Notes: generated from the letters alone by a model not told the origin. Counted from the first letter of the stretch, positions 46,023 through 55,429 are shown. The stretch: DNA of 64,000 bases from Bradyrhizobium sp. 164 (GCF_023073715.1 NZ_JADPKA010000028.1:1-64000), one strand, 5' to 3'. A program made the numbers and translations.

Positions 46023-46156
46023 GGAAAGCTCCGTTGTGCCAAAACATCGGCACTATGTGGTCGCCCCACCATGCGCTTCGGACGGGCCCGAGACTTTCGC
46101 CGACAATTGATTTTCGCCTGAGATGCCATTGATTTTTGCTTGAGACGACACAAAAC

Positions 46157-47705
46157 GTGCGATTTTGCTTTGAAGACAACGTGCTCGACGGCGACCTGCG
46201 GGAACTCACCTGCGCCGGTGTCGCCGTGCCGTTGCAGCCGCAGGTGTTCGATCTGTTGCTCTATCTGGTTGCTCAACGCGCGCGTGTGGTCAGCAGGGAT
46301 GACCTGATCAGCCAGATCTGGAGCGACCGCATCGTCTCCGATTCCGCCCTGAACAGCCGGATCAACGCTGCGCGCAAGGCGATCGGCGACGACGGCGCCA
46401 CCCAGCGGCTGATCAAGACCATTCCGCGCAAAGGCTTTCGTTTCGTCGGCGAGGTTCAGGAAGAGGTGGCGGCTTCGCCTGCGCCCGCTATATCCGTTCC
46501 TGCCCGGCCGCACACCGTCTCGGATCGCCCGGCAGTCGCGGTGCTCGCCTTCGAGAACATGAGCGGCGATCCCGCGCAGGACTATTTCGGCGACGGCATC
46601 AGCGAGGACATCCTCACCGCGCTGTCGAAACAGCGCTGGTTCCTGGTGATCGCCCGCAACTCGTCCTTCACCTACAAGGGACGCGCGGTCCACATCAGGC
46701 AGATCGCCGAGGAACTCGGCGTCCGCTACATCGTCGAGGGCAGCGTGCGCAAGGCGGACAACCGGGTGCGCATCACCGCACAGCTCAACGATGCCACATC
46801 AGGCAGCCATCTCTGGGCCGAGCGCTACGACCGCGAGCTGATCGACGTCTTTGCCGTGCAGGACGAGATCACCAACGCGATCGTGGCGGCGGTCGAGCCG
46901 CAGATCCACGCGGCCGAAAATTTTCGCGCTCACCGCAAGCCGCCTGCGAGCCTGGATGCCTGGGATCTGCTGATGCGGGCACTGTCACACTATTGGCGCG
47001 TGACGCGGCAGGATCACGAGGCCGCTCGGACGCTGCTGGAGCGCGCGATCGGAATTGATCCGAATTATGGTCAGGCTGTCGGTGTTGGCGGCAAATCATA
47101 TGTTCGGCGTGCATCTCGGCTGGGCCAAGCTTGCTGCGGTGGCGCCAGTGGCGGAAGCCGCCGCGCTCGCTGCCGTGCGCTGCGACCATGAGGACGCCTG
47201 GGCGCATGCCGCGCTGGGGAGCGTCCTGTTCTCGACACGCAGGCTGGCCGACGCACTGTCCGAGTTCGAGCAGGCGCTCGCGCTCAATCCGAACTTCTCG
47301 CTGGCGCAGGGCTATTACGCGCTGGCACTGTCTTATGCCGGACGCTCGAAGGAATCGTTCGAGGCGGCGCAGACGGCAATCCGGCTCTCGCCGCGCGATC
47401 CCTCGCTGGCGATCTATCACGGCATTGCCGGCTATGCGCGCTTTACCGAGCGGCACTATGACGAGGCGATCGCGCTCGCGCGCGAGGCGATCCGCCACCG
47501 CGGCGACCTCACCGGCGCCTACCGCGTGCTCGCGGTCTCCGCCGGCATGACCGGGGACGCAAAGCTGGCAGAGATCGCGCTGGGCGAACTCCGCCGCGCC
47601 CAGCCCGGCATCTCGCTCCACTGGATCGCGACGCAACTGCCGTGGGCCAATGACGCCGACCGCGAGCACTATCTAGAAGGATTTCGGCGGGCGGGGTTGC
47701 GATGA
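46157..47705 (+). pseudogene. Winged-helix/TolB-like/TPR regulator, frameshifted
   Basis: This is a close paralogue of the regulator at 43116, with the same winged helix, TolB-like domain and TPR layout. The reading frame is broken at about 47074-47077: the first frame ends at 47191 after ERAIGIDPNYGQAVGVGG, while the homologous continuation (LAANHMFGVHLGWAKLAAV to the end) lies in another frame. The paralogue reads AAGGCGCTGGGC where this gene reads CAGGCTGTCGG, consistent with loss of one GC dinucleotide. The start is taken as GTG at 46157 by homology; TTG at 46136 is possible. A sequencing error cannot be excluded. Confidence 0.75.
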
Positions 47706-47721
47706 CGGGCCTGCCCACGAC

Positions 47722-47780
47722 GCTGTGTCGCTAGCCGCACCGGTCATGTCGGCCAACGACCGACATGACCGGTACACAGC
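47722..47780. terminator. Long hairpin after the frameshifted regulator
   Basis: ACCGGTCATGTCGG (47739-47752) and CCGACATGACCGGT (47760-47773) form a perfect 14-bp stem with a 7-base loop. Outer arms GCTGTGT (47722-47728) and ACACAGC (47774-47780) extend it. No T-tract follows. The element is 17 bp beyond the regulator stop and probably ends or stabilises its transcript. Confidence 0.5.
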
Positions 47781-47977
47781 GATATGAGGCAGATAAATCA
47801 AAACAGGACGCGCTGTGCATTTTTTGTGCGAACGTTGTCGCGACTTTCATCTTGCGGCGCCGAGCGAGACTATGTGAGCCTCGCTACCGGATGGGGACTG
47901 GGATGGGCCGGCCGTCGCTTTGCGCGCGAGGACGTTGCGAAGCGTTAACGGCTGACCTCGCTTGAGAAAGATACGAC

Positions 47978-49528
47978 ATGCCGAAACGAGTGTTGCTTGG
48001 TCTCCTCCTGGCTTGCGGCCTCACGGCCCCGGCGCTGGCGCAAGAGCCGAAAACAGGGGGCGTGATCAATGCCGTAATCCAGCCCGAGCCGCCCGGCCTG
48101 ATGCTTGCAATGGTCCAGAACGGTCCGACCCAGATGGTGTCGGGCAACATCTTCGAGGGGCTGCTGCGCTACAGCCCCAAGCTCGAGCCGCAGCCGGAGC
48201 TCGCCGAGAGCTGGAGCGTAAGCGAGGACGCGAAAACCTACGCCTTCAGGCTCAGGAAGGGCGTGACCTGGCACGACGGCAAGCCCTTCACCGCCGCAGA
48301 CGTGCTGTTCTCGGTCGAGATGCTGAGGCAGACCCACGCGCGCGCCCGCAACAACCTCGCCCAGGTCGACAAGGTCGAGGCGCCCGACGACTACACGGTG
48401 GTCTTCACGCTGAAGCAGCCGTTCGGCCCGTTCCTCGGCATCTTCGAGGTTGGCTCGATGCCGATGGTGCCGAAGCATCTGTATGAAGGCACCGATTTCA
48501 AGACGAATCCCTACAACAACGCGCCCATCGGCACCGGCCCCTTCATGTTCAAGGAGTGGCAGAAGGGCTCGTTCATCCGCCTGGTCAAGAACCCGAACTA
48601 TTACGAGAAGGGCAAGCCTTATCTCGACGAGATCTACTGGCAGATCATTCCCGACGCCGCGGCCCGCTCGGTGGCGTATGAGACCGGCAAGGTCGACGTG
48701 CTGCCCGGCGGCTCGGTCGAGAACTTCGACGTGCCGCGGCTGTCCAAGCTGAAGGACACCTGTGTCACCGGCGCCGGCTGGGAGTTCTTCTCGCCGCTGG
48801 CCTGGCTCTGGCTCAACAACCGCCAGGGTCCGCTCGCGGACAAGCGGGTGCGGCAGGCGGTCATGTATGCAATCGACCGCGATTTCGCCAAGGATGTCAT
48901 CTGGAACGGGCTCGGCAAGGTCGCGACCGGCCCGTCCGCCTCGACCATCAAATATTACACCGACGACGTGAAAAAGTACCCGTACGATCCGGCCAAGGCC
49001 AAGGCGCTGCTGAAGGAAGCCGGCTACAAGGGCGAGAAGATCCGCCTGTTGCCGCTGGCCTATGGCGAAACCTGGCAGCGCTGGGGTGAAGCGGTGAAGC
49101 AGAACCTCCAGGACGCCGGTATCAACATCGAGACGATTGCCACCGACGTTGCTGGCGGCAACCAGAAGATCGGCGAGTGGGACTATGACATCGCCTTCAC
49201 CTATCTCTATCAGTACGGCGATCCCGCACTCGGGGTAGGACGCAATTACGTCTCCAGCGCCATCGCCAAGGGCCAGGTTTTCAATAACGTCGAAGGCTAC
49301 TCCAACCCGGAGATCGACAAGCTGTTCGCCGACGGTGCTGTCGCGACCCCGGACTCCAAGCGCAAGGAGATCTATGAGAAGGCGCAGAAGATCCTGGTCG
49401 AAGACGTGCCGGTGGCCTGGATGCTCGAGCTGCAATTCCCGACCATCATGCGCTGCAAGGTCAAGAACCTGATCACCACGGGAATCGGGGTCAATGACGG
49501 CTTCAAGGACGCATGGCTCGACAAGTGA
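47978..49528 (+). CDS. Peptide-type ABC substrate-binding protein
   Basis: This 516-aa periplasmic SBP_bac_5 receptor has a signal peptide at residues 1-22 (APALAQ). Motifs are NIFEGLLRYSPKLEPQPELAESWSVSEDAKTY, FRLRKGVTWHDGKPFTAADVLFS and VRQAVMYAIDRDF. ATG at 47978 has GAGAAAG upstream. It heads a four-gene plus-strand operon with two permeases and a double ATPase. It is only distantly similar to the SBPs at 12627 and 14486, so this is an independent importer. Confidence 0.9.
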   Translation: MPKRVLLGLLLACGLTAPALAQEPKTGGVINAVIQPEPPGLMLAMVQNGPTQMVSGNIFEGLLRYSPKLEPQPELAESWSVSEDAKTYAFRLRKGVTWHDGKPFTAADVLFSVEMLRQTHARARNNLAQVDKVEAPDDYTVVFTLKQPFGPFLGIFEVGSMPMVPKHLYEGTDFKTNPYNNAPIGTGPFMFKEWQKGSFIRLVKNPNYYEKGKPYLDEIYWQIIPDAAARSVAYETGKVDVLPGGSVENFDVPRLSKLKDTCVTGAGWEFFSPLAWLWLNNRQGPLADKRVRQAVMYAIDRDFAKDVIWNGLGKVATGPSASTIKYYTDDVKKYPYDPAKAKALLKEAGYKGEKIRLLPLAYGETWQRWGEAVKQNLQDAGINIETIATDVAGGNQKIGEWDYDIAFTYLYQYGDPALGVGRNYVSSAIAKGQVFNNVEGYSNPEIDKLFADGAVATPDSKRKEIYEKAQKILVEDVPVAWMLELQFPTIMRCKVKNLITTGIGVNDGFKDAWLDK

Positions 49529-49547
49529 TGGTGCAGGCCGCACGCTT

Positions 49548-49685
49548 GTTTCACCTCCCCCGCTTGCGGGGGAGGTCGACGCGCTTGCAGAGCGCGGCGG
49601 GAGAGGGCTTTCTCCACCCGGTGTCATCTCTGCGGAAATACCCTCTCCCCTGCCCTCTCCCGCAAGCGGGAGAGGGAGCGCACGG
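49548..49685. repeat. Composite palindromic repeat within the second peptide operon
   Basis: CCTCCCCCGCTTGCGGGGGAGG (49556-49577) forms a tight hairpin, followed by GAGAGGGCTTTCTCC and, at the right end, CCCTCTCCCGCAAGCGGGAGAGGG. The modules match those at 12440-12613 and 25955-26095. It lies between the SBP and first permease genes, the same operon position as the element at 12440, and may lower expression of the permeases relative to the SBP (inference). Confidence 0.6.
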
Positions 49686-49727
49686 CGATCGCCGCTGCGT
49701 TCAACCTGATCTGATCGCCATCTAATT

Positions 49728-50699
49728 ATGCTCTCCTTCGTCGCTCAGCGTGTCCTAAAGGGCGTGATCGTCCTGCTCGCGATCATCGTTCTCAATTTCT
49801 TCCTGATCCGACTTGCGCCCGGCGACCCTGCGGTGGTGATGGCGGGCGAAGCCGGCGCCAGCGACCCGATCTTCGTGAAGCAGCTCCGGGAAAAGTTCGG
49901 CCTCGACAAGCCAATGCCCGAGCAGCTCTTCATCTACGTCAAGGGCGTCGTCACTCTCGACCTCGGCTTCTCCTTCCGCCAGCAGGCACCGGTCGCAAAG
50001 CTGATCGGCGAACGGCTGCCGGCGACGCTACTGCTGACACTGACCGCCTTCACGATCTCGCTCGTGCTCGGCATCCTCTTCGGCACCTTCGCCGCGCGCT
50101 TTGCCGGAATCTTCCTCGACACGGCCATTACCGTCTTTGCACTGATTTTCTACGCCATGCCGATCTTCTGGGTGGCGCTGATGGGGATCCTGCTGTTCTC
50201 GGTCACCATGGATTGGCTGCCGAGCTTCGGCTACGAGACAGTCGGCGCCAATCTCACCGGCCTTGCCCACGCGATCGACGTCGCAAAGCACCTGATCATG
50301 CCGGCGATGACCCTCGGGCTGTTCTTCATGGCGACCTACACCCGCATGACGCGCGCCTCGATGCTCGAGGTGAAGCGGCTCGACTTCATCAAGACCGCGC
50401 GCGCCAAGGGCCTGTCCGACGCCGTGATCCAGCGCCGCCACGTGCTGCGCAACGCTCTGCTGCCGGTAGTGACGCTCGCCGGCGTGCATTCCGGCACGCT
50501 GATCGGCGGCGCCGTCATCACCGAGACCGTGTTCGCCTGGCCCGGCATCGGTCGGCTGATGTACGACGCGCTACTCCAACGCGACTACAACCTACTGCTC
50601 GGCGTCTTCGTGATCTGCTCCGCCATGGTGCTGATCTTCAACCTCATCACCGACCTGGTCTACCGCCTGGTCGACCCGCGCATCGAATTCGCCTCATGA
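49728..50699 (+). CDS. Peptide ABC permease (DppB type)
   Basis: This 323-aa inner-membrane permease has an opening MLSFVAQRVLKGVIVLLAI and RLAPGDPAVVMAGEAGASDP typical of DppB, about six helices and the EAA loop DFIKTARAKGLSDAVIQRRHVLRN. It overlaps the next permease gene by four bases (ATGA) and partners with the DppC-type protein at 50696. The RBS is weak, which fits a position just after a repeat element. Confidence 0.9.
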   Translation: MLSFVAQRVLKGVIVLLAIIVLNFFLIRLAPGDPAVVMAGEAGASDPIFVKQLREKFGLDKPMPEQLFIYVKGVVTLDLGFSFRQQAPVAKLIGERLPATLLLTLTAFTISLVLGILFGTFAARFAGIFLDTAITVFALIFYAMPIFWVALMGILLFSVTMDWLPSFGYETVGANLTGLAHAIDVAKHLIMPAMTLGLFFMATYTRMTRASMLEVKRLDFIKTARAKGLSDAVIQRRHVLRNALLPVVTLAGVHSGTLIGGAVITETVFAWPGIGRLMYDALLQRDYNLLLGVFVICSAMVLIFNLITDLVYRLVDPRIEFAS

Positions 50700-51535
50700 A
50701 GCAATTTTGGAAATCGATGTTGAAGAGCCCGAGCGGCGTCATTGGGCTCGTCATCCTGCTGCTTGCGATCTCGGTCGCGGTGTTCGGGCCGATGCTGTTC
50801 CCGAACTCGCCCTGGCGCATGGTGCAGCGGCCGTTCCTGCCGCCCTTCACGCTGCAGGCCGTGCCGCTCGGCACCGACGCGCTCGGCCGCGACGTGTTCG
50901 CCGGCATGATCTTCGGCGCACGCGTCTCGCTGCTCGTTGGCCTTGTCTCGACGCTGGTAGCCCTGATCGTCGGCGTGCCGATCGGCGCGATGGCCGGCTA
51001 TTTCGGCGGCAAAGTCGACGATGCCTTGATGCGCTTCACCGAATTCTTTCAGACTATTCCAAGCTTCGCGCTCGCGATCGTGCTGGTCGCAATCCTGCAG
51101 CCCTCGATCTATTCCATCGTGGCCTCGATAGCGGTGGTGAGCTGGCCGCCGGTCGCCCGCCTCGTGCGCGGCGAGGTGCTGTCGCTGCGCACGCGCGAAT
51201 ATGTCCAGGCCGCGGTAGTCACGGGACAGAGCAACACCTGGATCATTTTGCGCGAGATCCTGCCGAACGCACTGTCGCCCGTGATCGTGCTGGCCTCGCT
51301 GATGGTGGCGACTGCAATCCTCTTGGAATCCTCGCTGTCGTTCCTTGGCCTCGGCGATCCCAATCTGATCTCCTGGGGCTACATGGTCGGCGCCGGCCGG
51401 ACCGTGATCCGCCAGGCCTGGTGGATCACCGTGTTTCCCGGCGTGGCCATCCTGATCTCGGTGCTCGGCCTCAATTTGATCGGCGAAGGCCTAAACGACG
51501 CGCTCAATCCGCGACTGTCGCGGGAGGGGCGCTGA
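50696..51535 (+). CDS. Peptide ABC permease (DppC type)
   Basis: This 279-aa inner-membrane permease has KSPSGVIGLVILLLAISVAVFGP as first helix, VPLGTDALGRDVFAGMIFGARVSLLVG as the DppC hallmark, and the EAA loop YVQAAVVTGQSNTWIILREILP. The start at 50696 overlaps the preceding gene. The stop is two bases before the ATG of the ATPase gene, so translation is coupled. Confidence 0.9.
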   Translation: MKQFWKSMLKSPSGVIGLVILLLAISVAVFGPMLFPNSPWRMVQRPFLPPFTLQAVPLGTDALGRDVFAGMIFGARVSLLVGLVSTLVALIVGVPIGAMAGYFGGKVDDALMRFTEFFQTIPSFALAIVLVAILQPSIYSIVASIAVVSWPPVARLVRGEVLSLRTREYVQAAVVTGQSNTWIILREILPNALSPVIVLASLMVATAILLESSLSFLGLGDPNLISWGYMVGAGRTVIRQAWWITVFPGVAILISVLGLNLIGEGLNDALNPRLSREGR

Positions 51536-51537
51536 CG

Positions 51538-53157
51538 ATGACCGCACCGCCCGCCATCTCCATCAAGAGCCTGAGGATCGCGCTGCCCAAGGGCGCCGAG
51601 CGTCCGTTCGCCGTCGACGGCGTCTCGCTCGATTTGCAGCCCGGCAAGATCGTCTGCGTCGTCGGCGAGTCCGGGTCCGGCAAGTCGATGTGCGCGCATG
51701 CGCTGATGGGCCTGTTGCCGGACACCGTGTCGGTCACCTCCGGCGAGGTCCAGTTCGAAGGCCGCGACCTGCTCAAGCTGGGCGACGACGGCTGGCGCGA
51801 TCTGCGCGGCCGCAGGCTCGCGATGATCTTTCAGGAACCGATGACCGCGCTCAATCCGTTGATGCGGATCGGCGACCAGATGGCGGAGATGTTCGAGGCC
51901 CATGGCCAGCTCACGCCGAAGGAGCGGCGCGCAAGAGCACTCGCGTTGGCGCGCGAGGTCGGCCTGCCCGACCCCGAGCGGATCGTGCGCGCCTACCCGC
52001 ACCAGCTCTCCGGCGGCCAGCGCCAGCGCGCCATGATCGCCATGGCGCTCGCGCTTGAGCCCGCGGTGCTGGTCGCCGACGAGCCGACCACTGCGCTCGA
52101 CGTCACCACGCAGGCACAAATTCTCGATCTGATCCGCAATCTCCAGCGCAACCGCAACATGGCGGTGATGTTCATCACCCACGATTTCGGCGTGGTCGCC
52201 GACATCGCCGACCAGGTCGTGGTGCTCCGACACGGCAAGGTGGTCGAGGAAGGTCCCGCTGCGACGGTTTTCCACGATCCGCAGCACGACTACACCAAGG
52301 CACTGCTCGCCGCCGTGCCGTCGATGGACCCGCCGGTGCGCAAACTGCTCGACGATCAGGCCCGGGCCGTCGAGGTGATCGGACTGGACAAGACCTACGT
52401 CACGTCGGGCGGCTGGTTTCGCGAGGACCGCCGCGTCGAGGCGGCGCGCGAGGTCAATTTCAACATCCTCAAGGGCGAGACGCTCGGCCTCGTCGGCGAA
52501 TCCGGCTCCGGCAAGTCGTCGGTGGCACGGCTCGTGATGCGGCTGATCGAAGCCGACCGCGGCACGGTGCGGATCGGCGACACCGATCTCACCTCTCTTT
52601 CGGGCAGGGCGCTGCGCGCCGAACGGCATCGCATCCAGATGATCTTCCAGGATCCGTTCGCCTCGCTCAATCCGCGGCGCAAGATTGGCCACATCATCGC
52701 CGACGGCCCGATCGCGGCCGGCACCGATCCGAAGGTCGCGCTCGACCGCGCTCGCGATCTCCTCAGGATGGTCGGCCTCGACGCCGGCGCCCTCGAGCGC
52801 TATCCGCACGAATTCTCCGGCGGCCAGCGCCAGCGTATCGGCATTGCGCGCGCGCTCGCGCTCGAGCCCGAGATCATCGTCGCAGATGAAGCCGTCTCCG
52901 CCCTCGACGTCTCCGTGCAGGCGCAGGTGTTGAAGCTGCTCGAAGACCTCAAGGCGCGCCTCGGCCTTTCGATGCTGTTCATCACCCATGATCTGCGCGT
53001 CGCGGCGCAAATCTGCGACCGCATCGCGGTGATGCAGCGCGGCGCCATCGTCGAACTCAAGCAGACCGCGCAGCTCTTCGCCGCGCCCGAGCACGCCTAT
53101 ACGCGTGAACTGCTGTCGGCGGTACCGGGGCGAAAGGCGCGCGCGCCGGCGGCATGA
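51538..53157 (+). CDS. Fused double ATPase of a peptide ABC importer (DppD-DppF)
   Basis: This 539-aa protein joins two full ATPase domains in one chain. The first has Walker A GESGSGKS (43-50), signature LSGGQRQR (157-164) and [12 protein letters not shown]; the second has GESGSGKS (320-327), FSGGQRQR (426-433) and [12 protein letters not shown]. This is the YejF/GsiA arrangement, giving both halves in one-to-one ratio. ATG at 51538 lies just after the permease stop, with GGGAGGGGC upstream. It ends the operon. The final residues are Ala/Arg-rich. Confidence 0.92.
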   Translation: MTAPPAISIKSLRIALPKGAERPFAVDGVSLDLQPGKIVCVVGESGSGKSMCAHALMGLLPDTVSVTSGEVQFEGRDLLKLGDDGWRDLRGRRLAMIFQEPMTALNPLMRIGDQMAEMFEAHGQLTPKERRARALALAREVGLPDPERIVRAYPHQLSGGQRQRAMIAMALALEPAVLVADEPTTALDVTTQAQILDLIRNLQRNRNMAVMFITHDFGVVADIADQVVVLRHGKVVEEGPAATVFHDPQHDYTKALLAAVPSMDPPVRKLLDDQARAVEVIGLDKTYVTSGGWFREDRRVEAAREVNFNILKGETLGLVGESGSGKSSVARLVMRLIEADRGTVRIGDTDLTSLSGRALRAERHRIQMIFQDPFASLNPRRKIGHIIADGPIAAGTDPKVALDRARDLLRMVGLDAGALERYPHEFSGGQRQRIGIARALALEPEIIVADEAVSALDVSVQAQVLKLLEDLKARLGLSMLFITHDLRVAAQICDRIAVMQRGAIVELKQTAQLFAAPEHAYTRELLSAVPGRKARAPAA

Positions 53158-53515
53158 GCGATCGTCGTGACGGGTTCGCCGAGCTGCAAGATTGTTCCAA
53201 AAACTTGCGGGTGATGCCGGCGAAACATCTTTGGTCGATCGGCATTTGCTTTGCAGAGACTGCCTTGCCGGTGCGGCAAGAGTAAGCTGTCATCGGCGTT
53301 CGCTCGCGCGGTAATTGCAGCAGCGCGATAAGAACGGTGAACAGCCCGTACCTGGCGCAGGAACACCCGGACGTTGGGACGCCCGCGCGGTCACGGGCTT
53401 TTTATTCCGTCGTGAACGGGGACGTCGTTTCAAAAGCCGAGGGGACGCCATAGATACGATTAGATGATTGTTATCATCTCATGACCTGCTTGCCCCACTG
53501 ACATTCGGAGCCAAC
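53158..53515. other. Intergenic region with terminator-like hairpin
   Basis: No gene is supported. GCCCG (53381-53385) and CGGGC (53394-53398) followed by TTTTT at 53399-53403 form a terminator-like structure; AGCCCGT (53343-53349) could pair with ACGGGCT (53393-53399) instead. It lies 240 bp after the operon, so it could end a small RNA as well as the operon. A second hairpin, AGATGAT TGTT ATCATCT (53462-53479), precedes the small ORFs. Confidence 0.45.
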
Positions 53516-53689
53516 ATGGGTGAAGTTATTCGATTTGTCTCAAGATCTGAGCGCGAGCGCGCGCGCCTCATTCAGGAGGCACGCGCAATCTACGACAGCA
53601 TCTTTCCGCCATCTGATCCGGTCAGCAATGGGCAGGATAAAGCAACGGGCCGCACGATCAGCGGCGGCGATAGGGGTAACCTTTCGTGA
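53516..53689 (+). CDS. Small conserved-looking hypothetical protein
   Basis: This 57-aa soluble protein starts MGEVIRFVSRSERERARLIQ, with a charged helical N-terminus (RLIQEARAIYDSIFPP). ATG at 53516 has GGAG six bases upstream, an optimal RBS; the longer frame 16 codons upstream lacks one. Similar short proteins are common in Bradyrhizobium (recollection). It overlaps the next small gene by four bases. The function is unknown. Confidence 0.6.
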   Translation: MGEVIRFVSRSERERARLIQEARAIYDSIFPPSDPVSNGQDKATGRTISGGDRGNLS

Positions 53690-53895
53690 TCAAGATCATT
53701 GCCGTGCTTTGCAGTCTCTCCTCTCCGACCAATTGCCATGAGCAGATTGTCACCAGCTCGGACTTTGCTCAGGTCTCGGTGCAGTCCTGCCTGATGGGCG
53801 CCCCGCAGCTTGCGGAATGGATGAACCAGCATCCGGCTGAGCGCCTGGCGGCATGGCGTTGCGTGATTGGGAAGCAGGATCGCAGGGGAATCTAA
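53686..53895 (+). CDS. Small hypothetical protein, coupled to the preceding ORF
   Basis: This 69-aa product starts with GTG at 53686, overlapping the stop of the 57-aa gene. The sequence has two to three cysteines and ends in RLAAWRCVIGKQDRRGI; the first 14 residues are hydrophobic. The coupled arrangement and the QSCLMGAPQLAEWM block, which I recall from related Bradyrhizobium hypotheticals, support a real gene. No function can be given. Confidence 0.5.
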   Translation: MIKIIAVLCSLSSPTNCHEQIVTSSDFAQVSVQSCLMGAPQLAEWMNQHPAERLAAWRCVIGKQDRRGI

Positions 53896-54014
53896 CGAGG
53901 AAGATTTTCGTCCTTGGCGAATGATCACCCGGGACGGCTCCATTAAACCACACCGTGACGACAACCCATCGCTGGGCTAACCTCGCCCCCCTTTGTCCAT
54001 GAGGGGGAAGCCAG

Positions 54015-54953
54015 ATGGAGGTCGCCAGCCTCATTCTTCCCGTGTTCGCGATCATCGTCACCGGCTGGCTGGCAGGCGAGTTCGGCTCTCTCTCCCGCTC
54101 GCTTGCCGATGCCCTGGTGCACTTTGCTTACAACGTGGCGATGCCGGCGCTCCTGATCGTCACGATCGCGCGGGAGCCGGCCCGCAACCTGCTGGAATGG
54201 CGCTTCCTGCTCGCATTCGGCGGCGGTTCACTGATCTGCTTCGGGATGGTGTTTCTGGCGGTCCGCGCGGGTGGCAAACACGATATCGCCAGCAGCACCA
54301 TTCATGGGATGGCGGCGGCAATGACCAATACCGGGTTTGTCGCGCTGCCGATCCTGCACGTGATCTACGGCCAGCCCGCCGTCCTGCCCGCCGCGGTAGC
54401 GACAGTGTTCGTGGCCGCCGTAATGTTTCCGATCACGGTCATCCTCCTGAAAGGACGCGACCCGCACGAGCCCGCCCATCCCACGGGACTGGCAAAGCAG
54501 ATCCTGCTCAATCCGATGGTGCTGTCGACGCTCATTGGGCTGGTGTGGGCGATCACGGGCTTGCCGATTCCGGCGCTGGTCGCGACCTATCTGAACATGA
54601 TCGCTGCAGCGCTCACGCCTTGCGCGCTGTTTGCCATCGGACTTGGTTTGTCCGTTGAGGGCCTGCGATCCAACCTGAAGGCATCGTTTGCGCTCGCGGC
54701 GGTGAAACTGGTGGTCATGCCTCTGATCGTCTACGGGCTCTGCGTGATCTTGGGACTCGATCCTCTCTACACGGTCGCCGCTGTCGTCTGCGCGGCCGTG
54801 CCGACGGCGAAAACCGTGTACGTCCTCGCGCATGAGCACAAGGTTGACGAGAAGCTGGTTGCGGCCACGGTCTCGATCACGACGATGCTGTCCGTCGCAA
54901 CGTTGCTGGTCGCGCTGTATCTGCTCTCCGGCCTCGCGATTGGCGTCCGCTGA
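54015..54953 (+). CDS. AEC-family transporter
   Basis: This 312-aa inner-membrane protein has about ten helices of the auxin-efflux-carrier/malonate-permease class. VASLILPVFAIIVTGWLAGEFG is the standard first helix; FVALPILHVIYGQPAVLPA and ALFAIGLGLSVEGLRSN are family blocks. GGGGGAAG precedes ATG at 54015. Such proteins move small organic acids or amino acids; the substrate is unknown here. Confidence 0.87.
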   Translation: MEVASLILPVFAIIVTGWLAGEFGSLSRSLADALVHFAYNVAMPALLIVTIAREPARNLLEWRFLLAFGGGSLICFGMVFLAVRAGGKHDIASSTIHGMAAAMTNTGFVALPILHVIYGQPAVLPAAVATVFVAAVMFPITVILLKGRDPHEPAHPTGLAKQILLNPMVLSTLIGLVWAITGLPIPALVATYLNMIAAALTPCALFAIGLGLSVEGLRSNLKASFALAAVKLVVMPLIVYGLCVILGLDPLYTVAAVVCAAVPTAKTVYVLAHEHKVDEKLVAATVSITTMLSVATLLVALYLLSGLAIGVR

Positions 54954-54964
54954 CCGGCATCGGT

Positions 54965-55249
54965 CTATCTCGTGGTGTTGCTCCAGGTGGGGACCGAGTT
55001 GGTCACGCCGACCGAGGGCCAATTGTACGAGCCGACCGACGGCGCCGTGACGGTGCCGACCGTCTGTCCGGACGACCCATAGGACGCGCTCGGCTGCGCT
55101 GACGGCGTTCCGGCACCGCCATAGGTCGGCGCCACCACACCGTTGCTGTAATGTCGGCTCGATCGGGCTTTCTTCGCTTCAGCCGCAAAGGGCACGGCAA
55201 GCAGCCCGGCAGTGACGAGTGCGGCAATGGCGAGTTTGACGGTTGTCAT
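54965..55249 (-). CDS. Small secreted low-complexity protein
   Basis: This 94-aa protein has a signal peptide at residues 1-25 (PFAAEAKK). The mature part is rich in Ser, Gly, Thr and Val (TYGGAGTPSAQPSASYGSSG) with no cysteines and no known domain. AGGATC precedes ATG at 55249. It is convergent with the AEC gene, 11 bp between stops. The function is unknown. Confidence 0.65.
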   Translation of the reverse strand: MTTVKLAIAALVTAGLLAVPFAAEAKKARSSRHYSNGVVAPTYGGAGTPSAQPSASYGSSGQTVGTVTAPSVGSYNWPSVGVTNSVPTWSNTTR

Positions 55250-55429
55250 GGCCTGATCCTTTCGCCCCGTGCCCGGTATGCCAAGTGTTCATTCATCGGA
55301 AAATTTCCATAGGTCTGCGTTCATAACTCCGTGCGCGCGCGAACGTGCCGGGCTGCGCTCGCCGCCTTCGGATGAACCCGAATCAGCGCTAGTGCATTGG
55401 CTTCAGTGACTTTCCTGGACGCAAGCAGC

